From Fimbriiglobus sp. (GTDB lineage Bacteria; Planctomycetota; Planctomycetia; Gemmatales; Gemmataceae): a stretch of DNA of 35,417 bases. The DNA is taken from the NCBI GenBank assembly GCA_025459365.1, contig JALOQR010000011.1, positions 1 to 35,417 of the forward strand, given 5' to 3'. Every line of letters starts with the position of its first letter. Positions within the stretch are counted from its first letter, which is position 1. The notes beneath the pieces were generated by a model. It saw only the letters and a list, made by a program, of their open reading frames with translations, had not been told where the DNA came from and did no database searches. This document shows positions 22,973 to 30,000 of this stretch, one piece after another. The position numbers and the translations under genes are program-made.

Positions 22973-24613
22973 TTACTTCTTCGGCTCCTCTTTCTTCGGC
23001 TCTTCTTTCTTCGGCTCCTCTTTTTTCGGCTCGGTCTTCTTGGGTGGAGTGGCAGCCCATGCCTCCCACTTCTTGCGTGCGTCCTCAGCCGGTTCTTTCT
23101 CGCCAATGCCGATGTTCGCCTGTACCCATTCGTTCCATTTCTTGACCGCCGCCTTACGGCGGTCGTCCTGCGACAACTTATTCCCCTCTTCCTTCTTCTC
23201 GTCTTTCTTGTCGCCCTTCTTCGGCTCCACAGGCTCGATGGGGACTCCACGGCCAGGGCGAACGAGTACCGCGCCCCCCGGCCCATTCTTGGGCGGAGTG
23301 TCGTCCTTGAAATAGAAGGCGTTAAACCCGAACGCCTTGCCCGTCCCCTGCCCGCTGGTGCGGCTCATTCCATAGTCTTCCGGTTTCTGGTCGGTCAGTT
23401 GAATGGCGTAGGCGAGAGCATAGTCGCGGAGTTGGATGTCGAACCCCGGATTGCCACTCTGCCAGTTCCACAAGAGGTGGGTGTCGTCGAAGCACTTGGC
23501 GATGGCTGGCACGAGCGGGCGGAGCAAATCGGGCTGGTTGGCCAGGTTCTGGAGGACGTTTTGTTTGTTGTAGCCGCTGTTCTGCCCACCTTCGCTTTCC
23601 AGCACGCGGGCAGCGTACTTCAGTTTCTTCTTTGGGTCGTTGGCGAACATGTTCTGGGCGAACTGATAGGCCTGGTTGGCGTTGGCAGCAGTCGTGCGGG
23701 TATCCATCCATTGCAGGATGATCTTGCGGATCGGTGCGCCGTACTCGCCTGACCCGGTGTACATGGCGTTCGACACTTCGGGCACGTTGTAAACGTAGTT
23801 GGCCGCCGATTGAGCGCCGTTGTTCCCCCACCCGAACGGGATGCTCGCCTGGATCATCAGATCCTTGTCGCTGAACTGACCCTCGACGAACAGAGCGGCC
23901 ACCAGATCGCCCAGTTTTGCCTGCCCCCCATTCCCACCGCCGAACCCGCCGCGGCGGGCGAACCCGTTCTGGGCCTCCCACACGCGGGTGACGTACTGGC
24001 TCAGGACGGAGTTCGCCTCTTCCAACCCCTTATCGACCACCAGTAGCATCTGGTGGGTGACAGACGACTTGAGCATCTCGGCGAAGAGTTTGCGACTGGA
24101 GGCATCGTTCCCGGCGACCAGCTTGAATTGATCCCACCCTGGCAGAGTGTGGGTGAATTTTCCGCCGACATCGGCCAGGAAGCAGGCCACCCGCGCTTTC
24201 ATGTCGTCGGCCTCGGCCCTCGGCAGCAACGCCTCGGCCCGCTGCACAACCTCCGGCTCGTTTGACCCGAGCGCTTCCTGTATGGCCGGCAGAGCCATCC
24301 GCCCCATTTTGGCCAGTTCGCGGCTGGCCTTCTCCCGCACCGGATACGAGGGGTGGCCAAGTTGATTTGCCAGTTCCTTCGCTTGCTTCAACTCCTGCTC
24401 AGGCACCACGAGCGATTTCGGGTTGGGGTCGGCGGCCACGGCCGGTTTGGTTTCCTCTGGTTTGTCGGTCGGGGTGGCAGGGAGAGAGGGTACAGGGTCG
24501 ACCAGTGCCGGGCGGACCTGCACCCTCTGGATCTGCACCTGCACCGGCTGGGCGGCGGCCACACCGGCGGCGGCAATGGCGGCGGACAATGCCAGCGGAT
24601 ACCGAATCTTCAT
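22973..24613 (-). CDS. Secreted HEAT-like protein with PKKEE repeat tail (paralog B)
   Basis: The 546-residue protein has a signal peptide (MKIRYPLALSAAIAAAGVAAA) and a Gln/Val-rich segment, then a Pro-rich linker. The HEAT-like unit is QLGHPSYPVREKASRELAKMGRMALPAIQEAL (overlapping pieces). The shared domain follows with ARVACFLADVGGKFTHTLPGWDQFKLVAG, a Gly/Asn-rich insert (RRGGFGGGNGGQAKL), and IQLRDYALAYAIQLTDQKPEDYGM. The C-terminus is strongly charged and ends in four EPKK units. It is longer than paralog A mainly through the linker, the insert and a WNEWVQANIG/WEAWAATPPKK tail. Both probably arose by tandem duplication. No enzyme motif is visible; the Lys-rich tail could bind acidic polymers or nucleic acid, which is speculation. 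Confidence 0.77.
   Translation of the reverse strand: MKIRYPLALSAAIAAAGVAAAQPVQVQIQRVQVRPALVDPVPSLPATPTDKPEETKPAVAADPNPKSLVVPEQELKQAKELANQLGHPSYPVREKASRELAKMGRMALPAIQEALGSNEPEVVQRAEALLPRAEADDMKARVACFLADVGGKFTHTLPGWDQFKLVAGNDASSRKLFAEMLKSSVTHQMLLVVDKGLEEANSVLSQYVTRVWEAQNGFARRGGFGGGNGGQAKLGDLVAALFVEGQFSDKDLMIQASIPFGWGNNGAQSAANYVYNVPEVSNAMYTGSGEYGAPIRKIILQWMDTRTTAANANQAYQFAQNMFANDPKKKLKYAARVLESEGGQNSGYNKQNVLQNLANQPDLLRPLVPAIAKCFDDTHLLWNWQSGNPGFDIQLRDYALAYAIQLTDQKPEDYGMSRTSGQGTGKAFGFNAFYFKDDTPPKNGPGGAVLVRPGRGVPIEPVEPKKGDKKDEKKEEGNKLSQDDRRKAAVKKWNEWVQANIGIGEKEPAEDARKKWEAWAATPPKKTEPKKEEPKKEEPKKEEPKK
22976..23035 (-). repeat. 15-bp tandem repeat coding for EPKKE units
   Basis: TTCTTCGGCTCCTCT-like units recur about four times at the 3' end of paralog B, with small changes. 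They code for the EPKKE repeat tail. This is a coding minisatellite, so copy number may vary between strains. Confidence 0.75.
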
Positions 24614-24655
24614 AGGTCGCTCCGGGTGAGGTCCGGCAGACATGTCGGGTGACTC

Positions 24656-24685
24656 ATCGTAGAGGCGGCGTACGAGAAGGGGCAA
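24656..24685 (-). promoter_or_regulatory. Promoter for paralog B
   Basis: On the minus strand, TTGCCC (24685-24680) and TACGAT (24661-24656) are spaced 18 bases apart, about 43 bases upstream of the ATG at 24613. This is a moderate match to the housekeeping consensus. Confidence 0.42.
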
Positions 24686-24727
24686 CGGCAAACCCCGCCG
24701 GCTCACCCGACCCGTTACACAACGCAA

Positions 24728-24760
24728 CGACGCCGGTGGACGGTTGGCCCACCGGCGTCG
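24728..24760 (-). terminator. 12-bp hairpin after the sugar ABC operon
   Basis: CGACGCCGGTGG (24728-24739) and CCACCGGCGTCG (24749-24760) pair perfectly around a 9-base loop, 66 bases past the permease stop. On the minus strand the hairpin is followed by a T/G-rich tract (TTGCGTTGTGT). It probably ends the ABC operon and insulates the downstream paralog B promoter. Confidence 0.6.
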
Positions 24761-24826
24761 ATTACTATATCGGGCGAACGGCTGTCTGGACCTCAATGGG
24801 GGAGTGGAAATCCCCACCGAGGTTCG

Positions 24827-26131
24827 TTATCGCCCACCCCGCGACCGGCGGATGAGTTCGTCCGCCACCGTGCCGAAGAGCAGGATCAGGCCGATCAGCC
24901 ACGGCTCCCACTCCGAAGGGATCTTGGCGAAGTTCATCAGGGTGTTCACCACCGGCAGCACTAGCGCCCCGAGCACCATCCCCACTGCCGTCCCCTCGCC
25001 CCCCTTGAGGCTCACCCCACCGAGGACAGCAGCGGTGATGGCATACAACTCGAAGCTCTGCCCCTCGCTACTCGGCGTGACCGACCCGGCCCCGAGAAAG
25101 CGAATCACCCCGGCCAGTGCCGCCAGCAGCGAGCAAACAGCGAACACGGCGACCTTGTGTCGCCACACTGTCACGCCGGCGTAGCGTGCGGCCTGCTCGT
25201 TGTAGCCAATGGCGTACCAGTAACGGCCGAATGCCGAACGGTGTAGGAATACCGCCGCCACTGCCGCCAACACCAGCATGAGGACGAATACACCGGGGAA
25301 GCCGAGCCGCTCATCAGCACCAATCCCGGTCAGCCACTGCCGCAATTGCATCAGCGGGGCGGAGAAGTCCGGCCACACCTCCTGCGCCCGCACCATGCCG
25401 GGACTGCCGGGGGAAATGGTGCGGGCCAGCCCGCGGTACACGAACATGCCGCACAGCGTGACGAGGAACGCTTGCACTCGTACTTGCGTTACCATCAGCC
25501 CGTGAATCAGCCCGACTGTCCCCCCGACGGCCAGCACCGCCGGCAGCGCCAGGAACGGGTGGACCCCCTTCTCCACCAGCACCCCGAACAAGACTGCTGC
25601 CAGGCCGACCAGTGACCCGACCGACAGATCAATACCGCCGGCCAGGATGAGCAAGCCGGCCCCGATGCAGAGGATGCCGTATTCGCCGTGCCGGTTCAGT
25701 TTCTCGAATACGTTGGTCCGCCCGAACGCCGGGTTCTGTTGAAGCTTCACCACCTGCTCCCGCAGGTCGGTCGCCTCGGCCGTATTCCCTTCGCGTTGCA
25801 GCCGTTCGATGCGGCTGGTGAGGGTGTCGATGAGTGGCTCGTTTTCTTGCACCTTCTGGTGCCCGCTGTACCCGAGGGCGGCGAGCAACCCGCCGAGCAA
25901 GAGAGTGACACCTGCCAGACGCTGGAGGTTGCGGCGGGTGAGTTCGAACGAGTACGCCAGCACGCCAACCGCCACCGCCGCAGCGATGAACCAGGCGGTG
26001 AGGGTTGCCTCCGACCACGGGGCGGGGAGGTGGTCTTTCGGGTCGTGGTATGTGTGTGTGGCGAACCACACCCCGGCAGCGACGGCAAACCCGCCCCCGA
26101 GAGCCGCACCGAACTTGACCTTCTCGTTCAT
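24827..26131 (-). CDS. CUT2-family sugar ABC transporter permease with N-terminal extension
   Basis: This 434-residue inner-membrane permease is of the RbsC/XylH type. The core begins at GEYGILCIGAGLLILAGGIDLSVGS, the family signature around helix 2-3, and continues through GTVGLIHGLMVTQVRVQAFLVTLCGMFVYRG, RYWYAIGYNEQAARYAGV (the ATPase-contact EAA-like loop), and ITAAVLGGVSLKGGEGTAVGM. Unlike RbsC (about 320 residues), it has roughly 150 extra residues in front of the signature: three predicted helices and a soluble stretch (QKVQENEPLIDTLTSRIERL, then EATDLREQVVKLQQN) that looks like coiled coil. ATG 26131 has GGAGG upstream. It is the last gene of the binding protein-ATPase-permease operon. 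Confidence 0.9.
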   Translation of the reverse strand: MNEKVKFGAALGGGFAVAAGVWFATHTYHDPKDHLPAPWSEATLTAWFIAAAVAVGVLAYSFELTRRNLQRLAGVTLLLGGLLAALGYSGHQKVQENEPLIDTLTSRIERLQREGNTAEATDLREQVVKLQQNPAFGRTNVFEKLNRHGEYGILCIGAGLLILAGGIDLSVGSLVGLAAVLFGVLVEKGVHPFLALPAVLAVGGTVGLIHGLMVTQVRVQAFLVTLCGMFVYRGLARTISPGSPGMVRAQEVWPDFSAPLMQLRQWLTGIGADERLGFPGVFVLMLVLAAVAAVFLHRSAFGRYWYAIGYNEQAARYAGVTVWRHKVAVFAVCSLLAALAGVIRFLGAGSVTPSSEGQSFELYAITAAVLGGVSLKGGEGTAVGMVLGALVLPVVNTLMNFAKIPSEWEPWLIGLILLFGTVADELIRRSRGGR

Positions 26132-26211
26132 CGTGCCTCCATCGGCGAGCGGGGGGCGTTTGCTCCCTGGTCACCAATCACACCAGCGGGCTATTGCCCG
26201 TCACTCGCCAA

Positions 26212-27723
26212 TCAGGACGCGCCTGTGGCCAGCCGCATCACTGCTTCTTCGTTCAGTTGGCTTCGGGCCAGTTCGCCGGCCAACCGCCCCTCGTGCATGA
26301 CCACCACCCGATCCGAGACTCCGAGCAACTCTTCCATATCGGAGGTGATCATCCACACCGCGACTCCGCGGGCGGCCAGGTCATCGATGAGGGCGTAGAT
26401 CTCGGTCTTCGCGCCCACGTCCACCCCGCGGGTCGGTTCGTCGAGGATGAGCACCTTCGGCCCGCGGGCCAGCCACTTACCGAAGACTACTTTCTGTTGA
26501 TTGCCACCGCTCAACAACCCAACCGCTTGCCGGGCTGAAGGCGTTTTGACTCGCAGCGAGGCGATCCCCTCCGCGTGCAACTTCGCCTCATCCCGCGGGC
26601 GGATGAGCAGGCCGGTCGAGAGCCGGCCCAGGTTCGGCAGGCTCAGGTTGAACCCGACGCTCTGTTCCAGCACCAGCCCGTGCGCCCGCCGGTCCTCGGG
26701 CACTAGCAGCACCCCCGCCCGCACCGCGTCGCCCGGCCGACGGATGCGGAGCGGCTTTCCCTCCAGGGTGATCGACCCGCCGGTGACCGGCCGCAACCCG
26801 AACACCGCCTCGCTCAGTTCCGTCCGCCCGGCCCCGACCAACCCGGCCATGCCGAGCACTTCACCGGGCCGAACCGCCAACGACACCGTATGCGGAGGGC
26901 CGTTGCGGTAGGTCAGGCCGGACAGTTCAAGAAGAGGAGGGGTGTCGGCTGGCACTGGCGGGCGGGTACGGGGGAAGAACGACTTCAGGTCGCGGCCGAC
27001 CATCAACCGCACGAGGTTGTCGTGGGTGATCTCGGCCTTCGTCAGTTCGCCGGCGTTCTTGCCGTCGCGGAGGACGACGGCCCGATCGCAGCATCGTTTG
27101 ATCTCGGCGAGGCGGTGCGAGATATACATCACCGACACGCCGCCCGCTTTCAGGTCATCGATCACGGCATACAGCCGATCCGTTTCCTTTTGGGTGAGGC
27201 TGCTGGTCGGTTCATCCATGATGAGCAACTTGGCATCGAGGCCGAGCGCGCGGGCGATCTCGACGAGTTGCTTCTGACCGGGGGCGAGTTCCCCGACAGT
27301 GCGGGACAGGTCGTCGGGTGGCAGGCCAACCCGTTCGAGCAGGCGGCGGCCAGCAGCGATGGTGCCGCGGCGGTCGAGCAGACGGAGCGGCCCGCCGACG
27401 GTCGGCTCGCGACCGAGGAACAGGTTGTCGAGGACCGACAAGTTCTCGGCGAGGTTCAACTCCTGGTGGATGAGGCTGACGCCCGCCCGCATGGCTGCCT
27501 GCGGCGTGGGGAACTTCACCGGTTCGCCGTTCAGCCTCACCTCACCACCGTCGGGCTGGTACACGCCGGCAAGCACCTTCATCAGTGTGGACTTACCTGC
27601 TCCGTTCTCACCGACGATGGCCAGCACCTCACCGCGGTTTACCCGGCAGTTCACCCCATCGAGGGCGAGCACGCCGGGGAACTGCTTGCGGACGCCAACC
27701 GCTTCGATGAGTGGGGTGGACAT
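26212..27723 (-). CDS. CUT2-family sugar ABC transporter double ATPase (RbsA/XylG-like)
   Basis: The 503-residue protein consists of two fused ATPase domains, typical of ribose/xylose/galactose importers. Domain 1 has Walker A GENGAGKST, the CUT2-specific LIHQELNLAENLSV Q-loop, a degenerate signature (LAPGQKQLVEIARAL) and Walker B LLIMDEPTSSLTQKE. Domain 2 has the usual reduced Walker A (GLVGAGRTEL), the intact signature LSGGNQQKVVFGKWLA and Walker B VLILDEPTRGVDVGAK. The YISHRLAEI and WMITSDMEELLG regions mark the H-loops. The start 27723 is the ATG before the family-typical MSTPLIEAVGVRKQFPGV. Substrate specificity cannot be read from an ATPase. Confidence 0.94.
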   Translation of the reverse strand: MSTPLIEAVGVRKQFPGVLALDGVNCRVNRGEVLAIVGENGAGKSTLMKVLAGVYQPDGGEVRLNGEPVKFPTPQAAMRAGVSLIHQELNLAENLSVLDNLFLGREPTVGGPLRLLDRRGTIAAGRRLLERVGLPPDDLSRTVGELAPGQKQLVEIARALGLDAKLLIMDEPTSSLTQKETDRLYAVIDDLKAGGVSVMYISHRLAEIKRCCDRAVVLRDGKNAGELTKAEITHDNLVRLMVGRDLKSFFPRTRPPVPADTPPLLELSGLTYRNGPPHTVSLAVRPGEVLGMAGLVGAGRTELSEAVFGLRPVTGGSITLEGKPLRIRRPGDAVRAGVLLVPEDRRAHGLVLEQSVGFNLSLPNLGRLSTGLLIRPRDEAKLHAEGIASLRVKTPSARQAVGLLSGGNQQKVVFGKWLARGPKVLILDEPTRGVDVGAKTEIYALIDDLAARGVAVWMITSDMEELLGVSDRVVVMHEGRLAGELARSQLNEEAVMRLATGAS

Positions 27724-27742
27724 GGCACGAACGGGGAGGGAT

Positions 27743-27813
27743 GGGTCGGCACGGACGGTTTCGTCCGGCGCGACCCACGTGGAGGTGGGTATTGCGTGGG
27801 GCATTACTGCCCC
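27743..27813 (-). promoter_or_regulatory. Intercistronic hairpins between binding-protein and ATPase genes
   Basis: Two stem-loops lie in the 105-base gap: one at 27743-27776 (GGGTCG paired with CGACCC, plus an inner CGGAC/GTCCG) and one at 27798-27813 (GGGGCA, loop TTAC, TGCCCC). In sugar importers such structures after the binding-protein gene often protect its mRNA and give excess binding protein over ATPase. That role is inferred. Confidence 0.45.
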
Positions 27814-27828
27814 GACGGCCCTACGAGA

Positions 27829-28956
27829 TTACTTCGCCGCCTTGGCCGCAGCGTAGGCGTCCTGCACCAACTTGCTGTACTCGCTCGCCTTCCGCTGCTT
27901 CACCTCGATCTCTTTCTGCACGCCGTTCACGCTCACCGTCCGTTTCACCGGGGCACCGCCATCCTTCGTCACCAGGCTGAATGGGGTGGGATCTTGCGGG
28001 AGTTGTTTCTTGTCTTTGCCGTCGATGGTGTGCCGCAGCCACTTCACCGTTTCGTAGCCGTAGTTGTAGGGGTCTTGCGACACACTGCCGACGATCTCGC
28101 CTTTGTCGATGCCATCGAGGGTGACGGTGTCTTCGTCGAACCCGATGATCTTCACCTTCCCGGCCATCCCCTTGGTACGGGCGGCTTCGAGGATCTTCGC
28201 CGGGTTGTACGCATACAGGCCGACGAACACCAGGTTTGGCGTGCCCTTGAGTTGCTCCAGGGTGTCGCCGGCATTGGCAGCGGCCTTGTTCTTGTCTCCG
28301 CCGTCGGTGATCGGCTGGCTGCGGTGGAGGGTGAAGCCGCCGTACTTGGCCTCGTACTTCCCGGCCGCCACTTCGGACCGCACGTCTTTGCCGGCCAGTT
28401 CGCTCAGCACGCCGGCCACCCGCTTCACTCCGTTGTCCGAGTCGGTGCTACCGATGAATAGCGCGAGAGTGCCCCCGTTGGGCAGGGTCGCCTTTACCAT
28501 CCGCCCGACCTCTTTCCCGGCCTCGTAGTTGTCGACCCCGACGTAACACAGCCGCCCGCTCTCGGGGGCGTCGTTGTCCATGGTCAGGAAGTTGTTTAGC
28601 GGCAGGTCCTGGGCAATGGCCTTGAGCTTGGGCGTTTGTTCTTTGGGGTTGATGACGCTGACGGCCAAGCCCTTGATGCCGACCTTGGTCAGGTCGTCGA
28701 CGATGTCCATCTGCGTCTTGACCACCATCTCGGCCGGTTGCTTGAAGGTCACGTCGAGGTCGAAGTCGGCCGCGCCCTTCACCGCCCCGGCCTGGCAGAT
28801 GTCCCAGAACGGGTCGGCGACGTTGGTGACGATCGCCACACGCACCTTGCCGGCCCGGCCGCTCCCACCGCCGCCGCTCCCGCCGCACGCCGGGATGACC
28901 GCCACGAGGGCCGCCGCCAGGACGGCTGCCGCCGCCCGCCATATGTTCCGTTTCAC
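27829..28956 (-). CDS. Periplasmic sugar-binding lipoprotein of the ABC importer
   Basis: This 375-residue periplasmic-binding protein is of the type I (ribose/xylose/LacI-like) fold. A lipoprotein signal (AAALVAVIPAC, then a Gly/Ser linker GGSGGGGSG) is followed by KVRVAIVTNVADPFWDICQAG, the standard first strand and helix. Then come VGIKGLAVSVINPKEQTPKLKAIA, YVGVDNYEAGKEVGRMV, LVFVGLYAYNPAKILEAA, KIIGFDEDTVTLDGIDKGEIVGSVSQDPYNYGYETV, the usual ligand-contact order (overlapping pieces). The start is GTG 28956: it directly precedes KRNIWRAAAAV and there is no ATG near it. It is first in the operon with the ATPase and permease. Ligand unknown; likely a monosaccharide. Confidence 0.92.
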   Translation of the reverse strand: MKRNIWRAAAAVLAAALVAVIPACGGSGGGGSGRAGKVRVAIVTNVADPFWDICQAGAVKGAADFDLDVTFKQPAEMVVKTQMDIVDDLTKVGIKGLAVSVINPKEQTPKLKAIAQDLPLNNFLTMDNDAPESGRLCYVGVDNYEAGKEVGRMVKATLPNGGTLALFIGSTDSDNGVKRVAGVLSELAGKDVRSEVAAGKYEAKYGGFTLHRSQPITDGGDKNKAAANAGDTLEQLKGTPNLVFVGLYAYNPAKILEAARTKGMAGKVKIIGFDEDTVTLDGIDKGEIVGSVSQDPYNYGYETVKWLRHTIDGKDKKQLPQDPTPFSLVTKDGGAPVKRTVSVNGVQKEIEVKQRKASEYSKLVQDAYAAAKAAK

Positions 28957-29027
28957 GACGCACCACCTTCGACGGATGGGAGAGGATGTCGAAGGGTCAG
29001 TAAATGTGGCCGGCCGGGGAGCGTCAA

Positions 29028-29708
29028 TCACCACGACCACTTCGGAGCGGCGGCGGCGGTGCCGAGGCGGCCGGCGTTCGGCCCGTTGTTCGCGTCTCGC
29101 ACCAGTGGCACCACCTCGATGAGCCGTTTCGGGTCACGGCCGGCGTTCTTCAGCAGTTCGGCGGCGATCTCTTTCGGATCGACGGTCGGCCAGTCCTGGC
29201 GGGCGGCGGGCGACTGTCGGGCCTTGTCCAGTTGGGCGAGTTGCATGTCGCGGGCCGGGTCGAAGTCGGTGGTGCCGTCGAACTTCGGCCCATTGGCGAC
29301 CGTTGGCATCGGCTCGCGGGCCTGTTTCCGCACCCCACGGCGGAACTCGGCGGTGATCTGGCCGATCTCCAAGGCGAGCACGGCGGCCAGTTCGTCGTCG
29401 GTCTTGCAGTGATTCACCAGGGCATCGCTGATGTAGAGCGTGCGGCCGTTCTGGTGGTACAACTCCATCGTCTTCGACCCGACCACGAAGAAATCGACTT
29501 CCGGAATGCCGAGCGGGGTGTTGGCGAGCAGTTCGTTGCCGACGTGATCGACCCGTTCGGCCACCTCACCATCGGCCGGCGTGGCTTGTGGAGTCTCGAC
29601 CACCTTACCAGCCGGGTGCGGGACAGCGGAGGGCGAAGGCCAGGTCAGGCAACCGGTGAGTGAAACGGCGTACCCAGCCGCGGCAAGCGCGATTAGCCGA
29701 CGAGTCAT
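29028..29708 (-). CDS. Lipoprotein resembling an M48 peptidase with a lost active site
   Basis: The protein has 226 residues. The signal MTRRLIALAAAGYAVSLTGC ends in a lipobox with Cys20. Residues 47-124 look like the core of M48 (Oma1/BepA-like) peptidases: EVAERVDHVGNELLAN, then a strand where M48 enzymes have the NAFA loop (VDFFVVGSKTMELYHQNG), TLYISDALVNHCKTDDELAAVL, then ALEIGQITAEF. In M48 enzymes the last segment is the zinc site HExxH (AHELGH). Here it reads L113-E-I-G-Q117: both His are gone and only Glu114 remains. The second half is unrelated and low-complexity, ending in AAAAPKWSW. It is probably a non-catalytic scaffold. It is divergent from the degenerate ABC gene at 30001. Confidence 0.65.
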   Translation of the reverse strand: MTRRLIALAAAGYAVSLTGCLTWPSPSAVPHPAGKVVETPQATPADGEVAERVDHVGNELLANTPLGIPEVDFFVVGSKTMELYHQNGRTLYISDALVNHCKTDDELAAVLALEIGQITAEFRRGVRKQAREPMPTVANGPKFDGTTDFDPARDMQLAQLDKARQSPAARQDWPTVDPKEIAAELLKNAGRDPKRLIEVVPLVRDANNGPNAGRLGTAAAAPKWSW

Positions 29709-30000
29709 GGCGGTCCCCCCGGTCCGCGGAGTCAGGCGAGCCAGGGGCATAACCGAGGCAGACGGCCCCTGCAAGGCCGGCTGCGAAGGGCGAGTTTTGC
29801 GCAATTGAGCGTCGGCGGCGATGCGGTCGCCCTCGCCGCCCTCCGAGGTGAACCATGACCAACGCTCGTTTCCAGCCCCCCAATCCCGACATTCCCCCCG
29901 GTCGCCGGCTGCGTTCGCGCGATTTGCCCTGTGCCAGCCATCCGGCCGGGTGGTACTTTTAATCCAGTTGACCCCGTCGCCGCGCCCACCGAGGTGCCCC

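Noticed and set aside
22976-23035. Short regular repeats considered as a CRISPR array
   Set aside because: The units are contiguous 15-base coding repeats with no spacers.
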